A DNA stretch of 64,000 nt from the NCBI GenBank assembly GCA_002422205.1, contig DITS01000009.1, positions 108,137 to 172,136 of the forward strand, given 5' to 3'. Source of the DNA: Alphaproteobacteria bacterium UBA6178. Its GTDB lineage: Bacteria > Pseudomonadota > Alphaproteobacteria > Rickettsiales > UBA3002. Under the pieces are notes generated by a model. It saw only the letters and a program-made list of their open reading frames with translations. It had not been told where the DNA came from and did no database searches. The position numbers were made by a program, and so were the translations under genes. This document shows positions 28,087-37,534 of this stretch, one piece after another. How positions within the stretch are numbered: position 1 is the stretch's first letter; every line of letters begins with the position of its first letter.

Positions 28087-28205
28087 CTCCTCGACTTTGG
28101 TCGGGGAGGCGCTGGTGTATGTCCAAGGTCTTCCTAAAGACCAGCGCGTGCCTTCATTTAGGGTATTCTTAACTCCCCGATCACCAGTCGTTTGTCTGGT
28201 GATCG
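28087..28205. other. Structured intergenic region, possible ncRNA
   Basis: Three strong hairpins in the 275-base gap: CTCCTCGAC/GTCGGGGAG with loop TTTG (28087-28108); GCGCT/AGCGC enclosing GGTCTT-CCTA-AAGACC (28109-28147); and a 10-bp stem CGATCACCAG/CTGGTGATCG (28178-28205). No T run follows, so these are not simple terminators. The strand is not determined. Confidence 0.4.
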
Positions 28206-28237
28206 CTGATTGGTGAATGAAGCTAAACGAGGATCGA

Positions 28238-28600
28238 ATGCAGTATCTTCCTCCTATGGAGTTAGTAGGCTTGATTATCCTGCACTGCGTGCTGGCCTTT
28301 GCAAATACCAAAGCAGCTGTCCAGTATAAAGGGGCTCAACCACTTATGCCCTTGCTGCTTAACATCGTCGGCATTGGCTGCGGTATCAATCGGTATGTCT
28401 TCTTGGCGTACTATGGGTATGCTGTATCCGTTACGTATGCGGTAATTCTTTTGCTGGTAGGGCTTGTGACTCCCATGCTGTCCGTTCGGCTGGAACGTGC
28501 GGTATTCGGCACTGTAAGAAACGCTACTTTCTGGCTATCCATGATTAGCCTTATCGTGTTGCCAGTCATCGCTGTCTATCTATGGAGCTTTATACCATGA
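28238..28600 (+). CDS. Small membrane protein
   Basis: 120 aa from ATG 28238, with GAGG about 7 bases upstream; an in-frame ATG at 28217 is the alternative. Three or four hydrophobic helices (LVGLIILHCVLAF, PLLLNIVGIGCG, YAVILLLVGLVTPML, LSMISLIVLPVIAVYLW). Family not recognised. Its stop overlaps the next gene's start by 4 bases, so the two form a pair; the partner is a soluble zinc-ribbon protein. Confidence 0.65.
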   Translation: MQYLPPMELVGLIILHCVLAFANTKAAVQYKGAQPLMPLLLNIVGIGCGINRYVFLAYYGYAVSVTYAVILLLVGLVTPMLSVRLERAVFGTVRNATFWLSMISLIVLPVIAVYLWSFIP

Positions 28601-29325
28601 GTGAAGTGATAGAGTCTGTATCACGATATGCGCTGTACGACAGTGACCGCGATATGGTTGCACGCTTGTATGACCTGACCAGTGAGTTGTTGCGGCCTTC
28701 CTTATCGCCGCTGATGTTGTTCCGCATCGCCAAGTTACAGCTGGCACTGGCGCGGCTCCCGCATACCACCGAGGAAGCGAACCTGCGCCTGACCTTCTCA
28801 CGTGAAAGCGGCGGCGAAAGTAGTCATTATAGCCTGCTTCTTGGCTTTGAAGACTTCCTGCTGGACTATATGCACACCTCCTATGATCCTGAGTTTGGCG
28901 GCGATCATTATTCCGCAGACTATTTCATGGCCAACACCACAGGAAGCAGACGTGAAGAGGATGTGCATGAGTGGTTCTGGCAGGTGGAGACGCTGTTGGC
29001 CGATAACCCGAGATGCTGGGATATTGCTGATGACTTTGAGGGGGACAATGCTGCGATAGACTGGCATGCCGAATATAGTGGGACGCTGCTGAATATCCTG
29101 CCCGAGCCGGATCAGTCTGTCTTGCGCAAAGCAGAGCATTCCGCTCCGGTGATCACATTGGAGGAGTGGGATCGCATGGATCGGGGGGTATGCCCCAAAT
29201 GTGGCTCGAAGCTGCCGCAGGTGAAATCGTCGCCTTGCACAAAGTGCAGTGCCACGCTCCACTTGCATGATGCGTTTACACTAGAGATACCTGCAGACTC
29301 ACATATTTACAGGCCGAAAGGGTAG
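28597..29325 (+). CDS. Hypothetical protein with C-terminal zinc ribbon
   Basis: 242 aa from ATG 28597, chosen for the ATGA overlap; an in-frame ATG at 28582 is also present. Acidic and aromatic for most of its length, no membrane helix. The C terminus has a clear zinc ribbon: CPKCGSKL, 11 residues, then CTKCSATLHLHD (about residues 204-230). Family not recognised. Its coupling with the small membrane protein suggests a shared task. Confidence 0.65.
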   Translation: MSEVIESVSRYALYDSDRDMVARLYDLTSELLRPSLSPLMLFRIAKLQLALARLPHTTEEANLRLTFSRESGGESSHYSLLLGFEDFLLDYMHTSYDPEFGGDHYSADYFMANTTGSRREEDVHEWFWQVETLLADNPRCWDIADDFEGDNAAIDWHAEYSGTLLNILPEPDQSVLRKAEHSAPVITLEEWDRMDRGVCPKCGSKLPQVKSSPCTKCSATLHLHDAFTLEIPADSHIYRPKG

Positions 29326-29549
29326 CTTGGGGATTTGCCGACCAATAGATACGCTTTCAGGGAACTCATCATTTTTTCTCTGTGAACTGCAGTTGCTCTT
29401 TATATGTTTTTGCCTGCCTTTACGCTTCTGTGCCACATGCAAGCAACTCAAAATATGGGTTTTTCATACAACCTCATTCCCTACATTTCTTGTTTTTTCT
29501 CTCCCCTTCTGTATTGTAAGGCGCTATTGCACAAATAAGAGGCTGAGTA

Positions 29550-29732
29550 ATGCATAGTGACATAATGACCATGAAGGAAGTCGCAGACTACCTGAAGATC
29601 AATGACAAAACGGCCTATAAGCTCACAGCAGAAGGTAAAATTCCCGGTTTCAAAGTCGGTGGCGCATGGCGTTTCAAAAAAAGTGAGATTGATAGCTGGA
29701 TCGCGCAGCAGGGAAAAAGGGAGGCAAAGTGA
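29550..29732 (+). CDS. Excisionase-family HTH protein ahead of hsdM
   Basis: 60 aa single-domain MerR-like HTH (HTH_17 type): MTMKEVADYLKINDKTAYKL followed by the wing KIPGFKVGGAWRFKKSEID. A start at 29565 is also possible. Its stop shares one base with the hsdM start, so it is the first gene of the restriction operon. Such proteins bind DNA. A controller role for restriction genes is plausible, comparable in position to C proteins, but is an inference. Confidence 0.85.
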   Translation: MHSDIMTMKEVADYLKINDKTAYKLTAEGKIPGFKVGGAWRFKKSEIDSWIAQQGKREAK

Positions 29733-31303
29733 TGGCTGACACAAAAAAAGAGCAAGAACGAGCAGCGCTGCATTCCACCATTTGGCGCATCGCCAATGAT
29801 ATGCGCGGCAGCGTTGATGGTTGGGATTTCAAGCAATATGTTCTTGTTATCTTATTTTACCGCTTCATCTCAGAAAATCTCAGCTCTTACGTTAATGAGA
29901 AGCAAAAAGAAGCTGGCGAAAAAAATTTCAATTACGCCGCATTGAGCGATAGCGATGCGGAACGTGCTCGCGCACTTATCTTGGAAGAAAAAGGGTTCTT
30001 CATCCACCCAAGTGAATTGTTTGAAAATGTTCGCAAACACGCCGCAGGTGATGCAAACTTGAATGAAACACTAGAAAAAGTGTTCAAAAATATCGAGGCC
30101 TCTGCTCAAGGCACGGACAGCGAAAACGATATGAAAGGCCTGTTTGATGATATTGATGTTAATAGCAACAAACTTGGCGCAACGGTCGTAAGGCGTAACG
30201 AAAAGCTGGTAAAACTGCTGAATGCCATCGGCGATCTGCCGATTGGAAATTACGATGACAACTCCATCGACCTATTTGGTGATGCCTATGAATATCTGAT
30301 GACCATGTACGCGGCTAATGCGGGCAAATCGGGTGGTGAATTCTTCACCCCCCAGGAGGTTTCCGAGCTGCTGGCACGCATTACCGTTGTTGGCAAAAAG
30401 GAAGTGAACAAGGTCTATGACCCTGCCTGCGGTTCTGGCTCACTTCTGCTAAAATTTGCTAAGGTGCTGGGCAAGGAGTGCGTGCGCAATGGCTTTTACG
30501 GGCAAGAGATCAACATCACCACCTACAACCTTTGCCGTATCAACATGTTCTTGCACGATATTAACTACGAGCAGTTTGATATTGCGCACGGTGACACACT
30601 GACCGACCCGCACCACTGGGATGATGAGCCATTTGAAGCCATCGTTTCTAATCCTCCATACTCCATCAAATGGGATGGCGATGCCAACCCGCTAATTATC
30701 AACGATGACCGCTTCACGCCAGCCGGTGTGCTTGCGCCAAAATCAAAGGCTGATCTGGCGTTTGTGATGCACGCGCTTTCATGGCTGGCGGTCGATGGCA
30801 CAGCCGCCATCGTTTCTTTCCCCGGTGCGATGTATCGCGGTGGCGCGGAGCAGAAAATCAGAAAGTATCTGGTGGATAATAACTATGTCGATGCCGTCAT
30901 TCAGCTGCCAACCGATTTGTTTTTCGGCACTACCATCGCCACCTGCATTCTGGTGCTGAAAAAGAATAAGTCCGACAGCAAGGTGCTGTTCATTGATGCC
31001 ACCAATGAATTTGTGCGCGGTTCGGCCAAGAACAAGCTGAATGACGATCACATGAAGCGCATTCTGGCTTGCTATGCCAGCCGCTCCACGGAAGAACACT
31101 ACTCCCGCCTTGTGCCGCATAAAGAGATTGAGGAAAAAGAATATAACATCAGCGTCGGCACCTACGTTGCTGTGAAGGACAATCGCGAGGTGGTGGATAT
31201 TACCGAGCTGAACGCCCGCATTGAAACCATCGTTGCACGGCAAAATGAGCTACGCACACAGATCGACGCCATCGTCGCAGATTTGGAGGGAAAAGCAGCA
31301 TGA
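29732..31303 (+). CDS. hsdM: Type I restriction-modification DNA methyltransferase HsdM
   Basis: 523 aa from ATG 29732. N6-adenine methyltransferase subunit of a type I system. N-terminal helical domain ([20 protein letters not shown]). SAM-binding motif I-like [14 protein letters not shown] and the catalytic motif NPPY with Asn307. The TPEYVL-type region appears as [14 protein letters not shown]. Length and gene content match the type IC (EcoR124I) group. The end overlaps fic by 4 bases. It methylates target adenines together with HsdS. Confidence 0.97.
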   Translation: MADTKKEQERAALHSTIWRIANDMRGSVDGWDFKQYVLVILFYRFISENLSSYVNEKQKEAGEKNFNYAALSDSDAERARALILEEKGFFIHPSELFENVRKHAAGDANLNETLEKVFKNIEASAQGTDSENDMKGLFDDIDVNSNKLGATVVRRNEKLVKLLNAIGDLPIGNYDDNSIDLFGDAYEYLMTMYAANAGKSGGEFFTPQEVSELLARITVVGKKEVNKVYDPACGSGSLLLKFAKVLGKECVRNGFYGQEINITTYNLCRINMFLHDINYEQFDIAHGDTLTDPHHWDDEPFEAIVSNPPYSIKWDGDANPLIINDDRFTPAGVLAPKSKADLAFVMHALSWLAVDGTAAIVSFPGAMYRGGAEQKIRKYLVDNNYVDAVIQLPTDLFFGTTIATCILVLKKNKSDSKVLFIDATNEFVRGSAKNKLNDDHMKRILACYASRSTEEHYSRLVPHKEIEEKEYNISVGTYVAVKDNREVVDITELNARIETIVARQNELRTQIDAIVADLEGKAA

Positions 31304-31905
31304 CCTTAGAAAACAAATTAAACATCACCAATCAGGTGGAGCTGGCTAAGGCGGAAGAAAAAATCAGCAAGCAAAAGGCCAAACAGCTTTTTGACTCCGG
31401 CGACATTGCCAAAGTTGAGGTTGGCACCTTCAAAGGGCTGGCCTTCATCCACGCCTATTTGTTTGAAGATATTTATGACTTTGCTGGAAAAATCCGTGAG
31501 GTGAACATCGCCAAAGGCAATTTCCGCTTTGCGCCGCTGATGTATTTGCAAGCCTCGCTGGAGCATATCGACGCTATGTCACAAAGCAGCTTTGATCAGA
31601 TCATCGAGAAATATGTGGAGATGAACATTGCCCACCCGTTCCGCGAAGGAAACGGACGCGCCACCCGCATCTGGCTGGATTTGATTTTGAAGAAAGAACT
31701 GAAACAGGTGGTGGATTGGAACAAGGTGGATAAAGACGAGTATCTTTCTGCCATGCAGCGCAGCGTGGTGAAAGATGTGGAGATCAAAACCCTGCTGAAA
31801 GCAGCGCTGACAGACCAGATTGACGACCGCGCCCTGTTTATGAAGGGTATTGATGTGAGCTATTACTATGAAGGCTATAGTGAATTCAAAACCGAGGAGC
31901 TTTAG
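31300..31905 (+). CDS. Fic-domain AMP transferase, class III type
   Basis: 201 aa Fic/DOC protein. The full active-site motif [12 protein letters not shown] has the catalytic His112, and the upstream flap FRFAPLMYL is present. The C terminus carries SYYYEG (Ser187, Glu191), matching the inhibitory motif (S/T)xxxE(G/N). Its C-terminal place defines class III enzymes such as the Neisseria NmFic, which are self-inhibited through oligomerisation. Known family activity: AMPylation of target proteins. It overlaps hsdM by 4 bases and precedes hsdS by 2, so it is made with the restriction system. Confidence 0.93.
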   Translation: MTLENKLNITNQVELAKAEEKISKQKAKQLFDSGDIAKVEVGTFKGLAFIHAYLFEDIYDFAGKIREVNIAKGNFRFAPLMYLQASLEHIDAMSQSSFDQIIEKYVEMNIAHPFREGNGRATRIWLDLILKKELKQVVDWNKVDKDEYLSAMQRSVVKDVEIKTLLKAALTDQIDDRALFMKGIDVSYYYEGYSEFKTEEL

Positions 31906-31907
31906 CT

Positions 31908-33098
31908 ATGAGCCGAATTGACGACTTGATTAAAGAGCATTGCCCTGATGGGGTGGAGTCTGAACCATTACATAAATTTTTGGATTATTCTCAGCCTACT
32001 AAATACATCGTGGAATCTACAAAGTATGACGATAACTACTCCACGCCTGTATTAACGGCGGGTGATAGTTTTATTCTCGGTTATACCAATGAAACCGATG
32101 GCATATATGAGGCCAGCGAAAATAGCCCTGTAATTATATTTGATGATTTCACCACATCATTTCACTGGGTTGATTTTGATTTTAAGGTAAAAAGCTCTGC
32201 CATGAAGATGTTGACGCCTAAAGAAGGTGTGAACTTTCGATATGTTTATTATGCAATGAAAAATATTCGCTACAAGCCATCAAGCCATGCACGGCAATGG
32301 ATATCAACATATTCAGAAATTGAAATTCCGAACCCACACCCTAGAATACAGCAAGAAATTGTTGACATCCTCGATGCGTTTACCAAGCTGGAGGCGGAGC
32401 TGGAGGCGGAGCTGGAGGCGGAGCTGGAAGCACGTCGTCAGCAATACTCCCACTACCGCGACGAACTCCTCAATTTTGATGGAAAAGATGTTGCTTGGAA
32501 GGCTCTGGATGATGTTGCCATAAAAGTTTCTTCTGGTGGCACCCCACTATCGACCCGTAAAGATTATTATGGTGGTGATATTCCGTGGCTGCGTACACAA
32601 GAAGTTATTTTTGGGGCAATCAACGACACTGAAATGCGAATCACAGAGAAGGCTGTAAAAGAAACTTCTGCTAAATGGATACCTGCAAACTGCGTTATTA
32701 TCGCAATCTCTGGGGCTACTGCAGGCCGTTCTGCGTTTAACACCATTCCACTGACCACTAATCAGCACTGTTGTAATCTGGAAGTAGACGGAAGAAAGGC
32801 GCATTGGAAATATGTATTTTATTGGGTGAGAAATGAGTATGAACGAATTAAGGCTAAAGGCCGTGGTGCACGCTCTGATCTGAATGCAGGTATTATCAAA
32901 GCACACCCCATTCCAATTCCTTTCGCTAATGACCCTAAAAAGTCCCTTGAAGAACAAGAGCGCATTGTTGGGATTCTCGATAAATTCGATGCGTTGGTAA
33001 ACGATATTTCCAGCGGCTTACCTGCCGAGATCACTGCCCGCCGCAAGCAATATGAGCATTACCGCAACCAGCTTCTAACATTCCAAGGGGCTGCTTAA
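31908..33098 (+). CDS. hsdS: Type I restriction specificity subunit HsdS
   Basis: 396 aa. Two target recognition domains (about 15-150 and 195-345), each followed by a conserved helix: IQQEIVDILDAFTKLEAE in the middle, and QERIVGILDKFDALVND at the end with EITARRKQYEHYRNQLL. The two halves recognise the two parts of a split DNA target and set their distance. The middle spacer contains a tandem LEAE repeat. The end shares one base with the next gene. Overall size is near the 404 aa of EcoR124I HsdS. Confidence 0.95.
   Translation: MSRIDDLIKEHCPDGVESEPLHKFLDYSQPTKYIVESTKYDDNYSTPVLTAGDSFILGYTNETDGIYEASENSPVIIFDDFTTSFHWVDFDFKVKSSAMKMLTPKEGVNFRYVYYAMKNIRYKPSSHARQWISTYSEIEIPNPHPRIQQEIVDILDAFTKLEAELEAELEAELEARRQQYSHYRDELLNFDGKDVAWKALDDVAIKVSSGGTPLSTRKDYYGGDIPWLRTQEVIFGAINDTEMRITEKAVKETSAKWIPANCVIIAISGATAGRSAFNTIPLTTNQHCCNLEVDGRKAHWKYVFYWVRNEYERIKAKGRGARSDLNAGIIKAHPIPIPFANDPKKSLEEQERIVGILDKFDALVNDISSGLPAEITARRKQYEHYRNQLLTFQGAA
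32388..32432 (+). repeat. 12-bp tandem repeat in hsdS (LEAE units)
   Basis: Three perfect copies of CTGGAGGCGGAG (32388-32399, 32400-32411, 32412-32423) and a degraded fourth (CTGGAAGCA). They encode LEAE-LEAE-LEAE-LEAR in the central spacer helix. Confidence 0.95.
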
Positions 33099-34210
33099 TG
33101 GCCAAGGGAAAATTCAAATCCATTGAAAGCGTATGCGCTCGCATAAAGAAAGATTTGGACACCCCAAATCCAAAAAAACCGGACGATACAAAAGTCTCCA
33201 TTCTCTATGCATGCAATGCTTCTGGAAAAACCAGAATCTCTAAGCGATTTGCTGATCAATATGACAAGCAAGTTATTTATTATAATGCATATACTGAAGA
33301 TTTATTCAGCTGGGACAATGAAAATAATATTCTAAAAATTAATAACAACAAAGCCTGGATTTTTAGATTTATTCAGGAGCAAGATATTGATGGCGATATA
33401 GTCGATAATTTCAAAAAATTTACAGGATCAAAATTAGAGCCAACACTCGATATTACCAATAGCCAAATTACTTTTGGAATCCATACTGGCGATAATCAAG
33501 GTATTAAAAATATTAAAATATCAAGAGGCGAAGAAAGTATTTTAATATGGTCTATATTTTTTACAGTATTAGAGACTGGGGTATCTGCCTTAAATGAAAC
33601 TACCCTTGATAAAAGATTAACCAGAGATTTCGATAATATCCATTATATTGTGATTGATGATCCGGTTTCCTCAATGGATGATACACGGATTATCACCGTA
33701 GCCCTTGAACTGGCGAGGCTGATCAAAAAATCGAAGAATCAGCTGAAGTTTTTGATCACCACTCACCATGCGCTATTCTTTAACGTGCTGTTTACTAGCG
33801 GAAAGAATGCGGGAAACTGGGACAGAAAAAACTATATCCTCTCCAAATCAGGAGCAGAGTTTCTTCTGGAAGGCCAAGGCAGCGAATCACCCTTTGCTTA
33901 TCATCATGTTGCTATGGCGGACATCGAAAAAGCAATTAAAGACAAAGACATCAAAAAATATCACTTTAACATTTTCCGTGCGCTCATGGAGAAAACAGCT
34001 AATTTCTATGGCTACGACCATTGGAAGAAATGCTTAGAAGGTGGCAAGCATAGAGAAGAATTCATAAAAATTATCGATCATTACAGCCATAACAAGCTAT
34101 CAGAGTTGGAATATCGCGACATAACAAACGATGATAAGAAAGAATTTGAAACGACATTCCGCTTTTTTATGAAAGAATTTTTCAAGCAGGAAGTAAGAAC
34201 AAATGGCTAG
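33098..34210 (+). CDS. Probable PrrC-type anticodon nuclease (ABC-ATPase domain)
   Basis: 370 aa. The N-terminal ABC-type ATPase has a modified Walker A (NASGKT, Lys44), a signature-like ISRGEES, Walker B IDDPVSSMDD (Asp187-Asp188) and an H-loop TTHHALF. The C-terminal domain has Arg294-x3-Glu298 in FRALMEK and His328/His331 in DHYSHNK, close in spacing to the R-E-H tRNase triad of PrrC. The gene stands between hsdS and hsdR exactly as prrC does in the known prr locus. The product would stay silent in complex with the restriction enzyme and cut tRNA when a phage disarms it. Strongly AT-rich. Activity is an inference. Confidence 0.72.
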   Translation: MAKGKFKSIESVCARIKKDLDTPNPKKPDDTKVSILYACNASGKTRISKRFADQYDKQVIYYNAYTEDLFSWDNENNILKINNNKAWIFRFIQEQDIDGDIVDNFKKFTGSKLEPTLDITNSQITFGIHTGDNQGIKNIKISRGEESILIWSIFFTVLETGVSALNETTLDKRLTRDFDNIHYIVIDDPVSSMDDTRIITVALELARLIKKSKNQLKFLITTHHALFFNVLFTSGKNAGNWDRKNYILSKSGAEFLLEGQGSESPFAYHHVAMADIEKAIKDKDIKKYHFNIFRALMEKTANFYGYDHWKKCLEGGKHREEFIKIIDHYSHNKLSELEYRDITNDDKKEFETTFRFFMKEFFKQEVRTNG

Positions 34211-37200
34211 CACATCCTTCAACACCATCGCAGAAAACCCCAACAGCACCGTGGTTGCGGAATATGTGCCGGATAAGAAAGACGCCACGCATTACCAGTC
34301 TGAGAATGAGTTGGAGCTGGAGTTTATTCGCTTGCTGGAAACTAACGGCTATGACTATCTGAACATCACCAAGGAGGCAGATTTACTGCGTAACCTTCGC
34401 GTTCAGCTTTCAAAGCTCAATGAGATGGAATTCTCTGAAAATGAATGGCAACAGATGCTGACGAATTATCTGGCCAATAAAAACGAAGGCATAGAGGAAA
34501 AGACCACCAAGGTTCAGGAAGATCATATCTTCAACCTTAAGCGCGATGATGGCACCACCAAAAATATACGGATTCTGGATAAGGATAACATCCACAACAA
34601 CAGCGTGCAGGTGATCAACCAATATGAAACAGAAGGCGCACGCAAGAACCGCTATGATGTGACGGTGCTAGTCAATGGCCTGCCGATGGTGCATGTGGAA
34701 ATAAAAAGACGCGGCGTGGCTATTCGTGAGGCGTTCAACCAGATCAATCGTTATCAGCGCGATAGCTTCTGGGCAGACAGCGGCCTGTTTGAGTATGTGC
34801 AGCTTTTCGTGATCTCGAATGGCACGCATACCAAATACTATTCCAATACCACCCGCAGCGCTCATTTGAAGGAACAACAAGGCCGGAAATCACGCAAGAA
34901 AACCAGCAATAGCTTTGAATTTACCTGCTGGTGGACGGATGCGCAGAATAAACGCATTTCTGACCTTGTCGATTTTGGCAAAACCTTTTTTTCAAAGCAT
35001 TCCATGCTTTCAATTCTGACGCGCTATTGTGTGTTCACCTCGGACAAACTCTTGCTGGTGATGCGTCCGTATCAAATTGCCGCAGCCGAGCGGATTATGA
35101 CTCGCATTGCCATGTCTACCAACCATAAGAAGCTAGGCACTGTAGATGCTGGCGGGTATATCTGGCACACCACTGGCAGCGGCAAAACCCTGACCAGCTT
35201 CAAAACCGCGCAGCTCGCCACGCGCCTTGAGGGTATGGATAAGGTGCTTTTCGTCGTCGATAGAAAAGACCTCGATTACCAAACGATGAAAGAATATGAC
35301 AAGTTTCAAAAAGGTTCGGCTAACTCTAACACTAGCACAGCCATATTAACGAAACAGCTTGCTGACCCGAACGCTAAGATCATCATTACCACTATTCAGA
35401 AATTGGCAAAGTTCATCTCTGCTAATAAAGGTCATAGTATTTTTGATGGGCATATTGTGTTGATATTTGATGAATGTCATCGCTCTCAGTTTGGCGAAAT
35501 GCACACGGCCATCACCAAAGCATTCAAAAAATATCATATTTTTGGTTTTACCGGTACGCCCATTTTTGCCGCGAACTCTTCTTCTGGTGGCAATCCGCAT
35601 CTAAAAACTACGGAACAAGCCTTTGGCCAGAAACTCCATGCCTACACGATTGTTGATGCCATTAATGATGAAAATGTGTTGCCGTTCCGGATTGATTATA
35701 TCAACACGCTAAAAATGAAGCATGAAATTAAAGACAAAAAAGTCCGCGCTATTGATATAGAGGCCGCGGCCAATTCACCTGAGCGCATCAGGCAGATAAC
35801 GGATTATATTCTGGAGCACTTCGAGCAAAAAACAAAGCGCAATGGAGGGTTTTACTCTTTCAGTAAGCTCGCCAACATTGCTGAGATTGTTTCAGATAAA
35901 GAGAAGGATGCTACCAAGAAGATCAAAGAAATAAGAAACCAAGTGCGCCTTAATGGGTTTAACTCCATTTTTGCGGTTAGCTCCATTGAGGTGGCAAAGA
36001 AATACTATGCGGAATTTAAGTCACGAGATTCAGGGCTGAAAATTGCCACCATCTTTAGCTTTGGAGCAAACGAAGAGGAAAATGAAGACGGTATTTTACC
36101 AGATGAAGACTTCGATACTGGCGGCTTAGATAAGCTGTCTCGCGACTTCTTGGATATGGCCATTGATGATTACAACCAGCATTTCAGCACAAGCTATGAC
36201 ACCAGCGCGGATAAGTTTGAGAACTACTACAAAGATCTTTCACAACGCATGAAAAACCGGGAGATTGACTTGCTGATCGTCGTAAATATGTTCCTGACTG
36301 GTTTTGATGCAACTACTCTTAACACATTATGGGTTGATAAAAACTTGCGTCACCACGGGTTACTTCAGGCTTTTTCACGCACCAATCGCATTCTAAATTC
36401 GGTTAAAACATTCGGGAACATCATCTGCTTCCGCGATCTGGAACAAGCCACAAATGATGCGCTTTCTATTTTTGGAAACAAAGAGGCGGGTGGCATCGTT
36501 CTGCTGAAATCATTTAAAGAATATTATAATGGCTGGGAAAAAGAGGGTAAGCGGCAAAGAGGGTATGTTGACTTAATAGCCGAGCTTCAAGAGCGCTTTC
36601 CTCTACCGGTCTTTATTGAAGGCGAGCAGGCAGAAAAAGATTTCATTAAGCTGTGGGGTTCTATCCTGAGGCTTCGCAATATCCTTACTTCGTTTGATGA
36701 GTTTGCTGGGAATGAAATTCTGTCTGAGCGAGATTTCCAAGATTACCAGAGCGCTTATCTCGACCTTTACGACAAGCTCAGAAAGCATAAAGATGCTGAC
36801 AAAGAGAATATCAATGATGATATTGAATTTGAAATAGAGCTGGTGAAGCAAGTCACAATTAACATTGATTACATCCTTCAACTTGTCGCCAAATATCATA
36901 AATCTAAGATGAGGGATAAAGAGGTACTAACTGCTATTGATAAAGCGATTGATTCAAGTATTGAGCTGAGAAGCAAAAAAGAGTTAATCGAGCGCTTCAT
37001 CAACACCCTAAATGTTCATAGCGATGTAGATAAAGATTGGCGTACATTTACAGATAAAAGCAGATCTGAGGAACTTGAGAGGATTATTGAAGAGGAAAAA
37101 CTAAAACCAGAAGAAACGCGAAAATTTATTGCTAATGCTTTCCGTGAGGGAGAATTGAAATCCACAGGAACCAGCTTTGCTAGCATTATGCCCCCAGTAT

Positions 37201-37292
37201 CTATGTTTGATGAGAACAATACGCTTGCAAAAAAGAAATCGCTCGTGCTCGAAAGACTGCGTGCATTCTTTGAAAAATATATAGGAGTATAG
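34203..37292 (+). CDS. hsdR: Type I restriction endonuclease subunit HsdR
   Basis: 1029 aa motor and nuclease subunit. N-terminal PD-(D/E)xK nuclease: Asp152 in NRYDVTVLV and Glu166-Ile-Lys168 in HVEIKRRG, nearly the same numbering as in EcoR124I. SF2 helicase motifs follow: TGSGKTLTSF, VDRKDL, DECHRSQFG, FGFTGTPI, and later LTGFDATTLNTL and QAFSRTNR. A helical C-terminal region (about 830-1029) would contact the methyltransferase. It translocates DNA and cuts unmethylated target-bearing DNA. It overlaps the prrC-like gene by 8 bases. The 242 bases after it (37293-37534) hold no convincing gene. Confidence 0.97.
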   Translation: MASTSFNTIAENPNSTVVAEYVPDKKDATHYQSENELELEFIRLLETNGYDYLNITKEADLLRNLRVQLSKLNEMEFSENEWQQMLTNYLANKNEGIEEKTTKVQEDHIFNLKRDDGTTKNIRILDKDNIHNNSVQVINQYETEGARKNRYDVTVLVNGLPMVHVEIKRRGVAIREAFNQINRYQRDSFWADSGLFEYVQLFVISNGTHTKYYSNTTRSAHLKEQQGRKSRKKTSNSFEFTCWWTDAQNKRISDLVDFGKTFFSKHSMLSILTRYCVFTSDKLLLVMRPYQIAAAERIMTRIAMSTNHKKLGTVDAGGYIWHTTGSGKTLTSFKTAQLATRLEGMDKVLFVVDRKDLDYQTMKEYDKFQKGSANSNTSTAILTKQLADPNAKIIITTIQKLAKFISANKGHSIFDGHIVLIFDECHRSQFGEMHTAITKAFKKYHIFGFTGTPIFAANSSSGGNPHLKTTEQAFGQKLHAYTIVDAINDENVLPFRIDYINTLKMKHEIKDKKVRAIDIEAAANSPERIRQITDYILEHFEQKTKRNGGFYSFSKLANIAEIVSDKEKDATKKIKEIRNQVRLNGFNSIFAVSSIEVAKKYYAEFKSRDSGLKIATIFSFGANEEENEDGILPDEDFDTGGLDKLSRDFLDMAIDDYNQHFSTSYDTSADKFENYYKDLSQRMKNREIDLLIVVNMFLTGFDATTLNTLWVDKNLRHHGLLQAFSRTNRILNSVKTFGNIICFRDLEQATNDALSIFGNKEAGGIVLLKSFKEYYNGWEKEGKRQRGYVDLIAELQERFPLPVFIEGEQAEKDFIKLWGSILRLRNILTSFDEFAGNEILSERDFQDYQSAYLDLYDKLRKHKDADKENINDDIEFEIELVKQVTINIDYILQLVAKYHKSKMRDKEVLTAIDKAIDSSIELRSKKELIERFINTLNVHSDVDKDWRTFTDKSRSEELERIIEEEKLKPEETRKFIANAFREGELKSTGTSFASIMPPVSMFDENNTLAKKKSLVLERLRAFFEKYIGV

Positions 37293-37534
37293 TTCTACTA
37301 ATATGAATTTTTACAGGAATAGACAGGCTATGATCGCAAAAATCAAATGGCGATTGAATGATTGTTGTTGCTTGTTATTGGGTATAGAGGGCATCCTTAA
37401 AATTATGATATGCAGAAAAAGGAACTGCTGGGTAAGGTATGGGCAGAGAAGTCCGGCATCTGTTTTTTATAGGGTGGATGTTTATCAGCAGATTAATCAG
37501 GTGTTGACCACGTGAGGAAGAAACAGGAGACCCA

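Noticed and set aside
27907..28311. Minus-strand frame of 134 codons over the structured spacer
   Set aside because: No ribosome binding site, overlaps the start of the small membrane protein gene, and composition is better explained by the hairpins. Kept only as a possible alternative reading of that region.
37303..37515. Plus-strand frame of 70 codons between hsdR and mrr
   Set aside because: Cys-rich random-looking sequence, no ribosome binding site, no match to any pattern.
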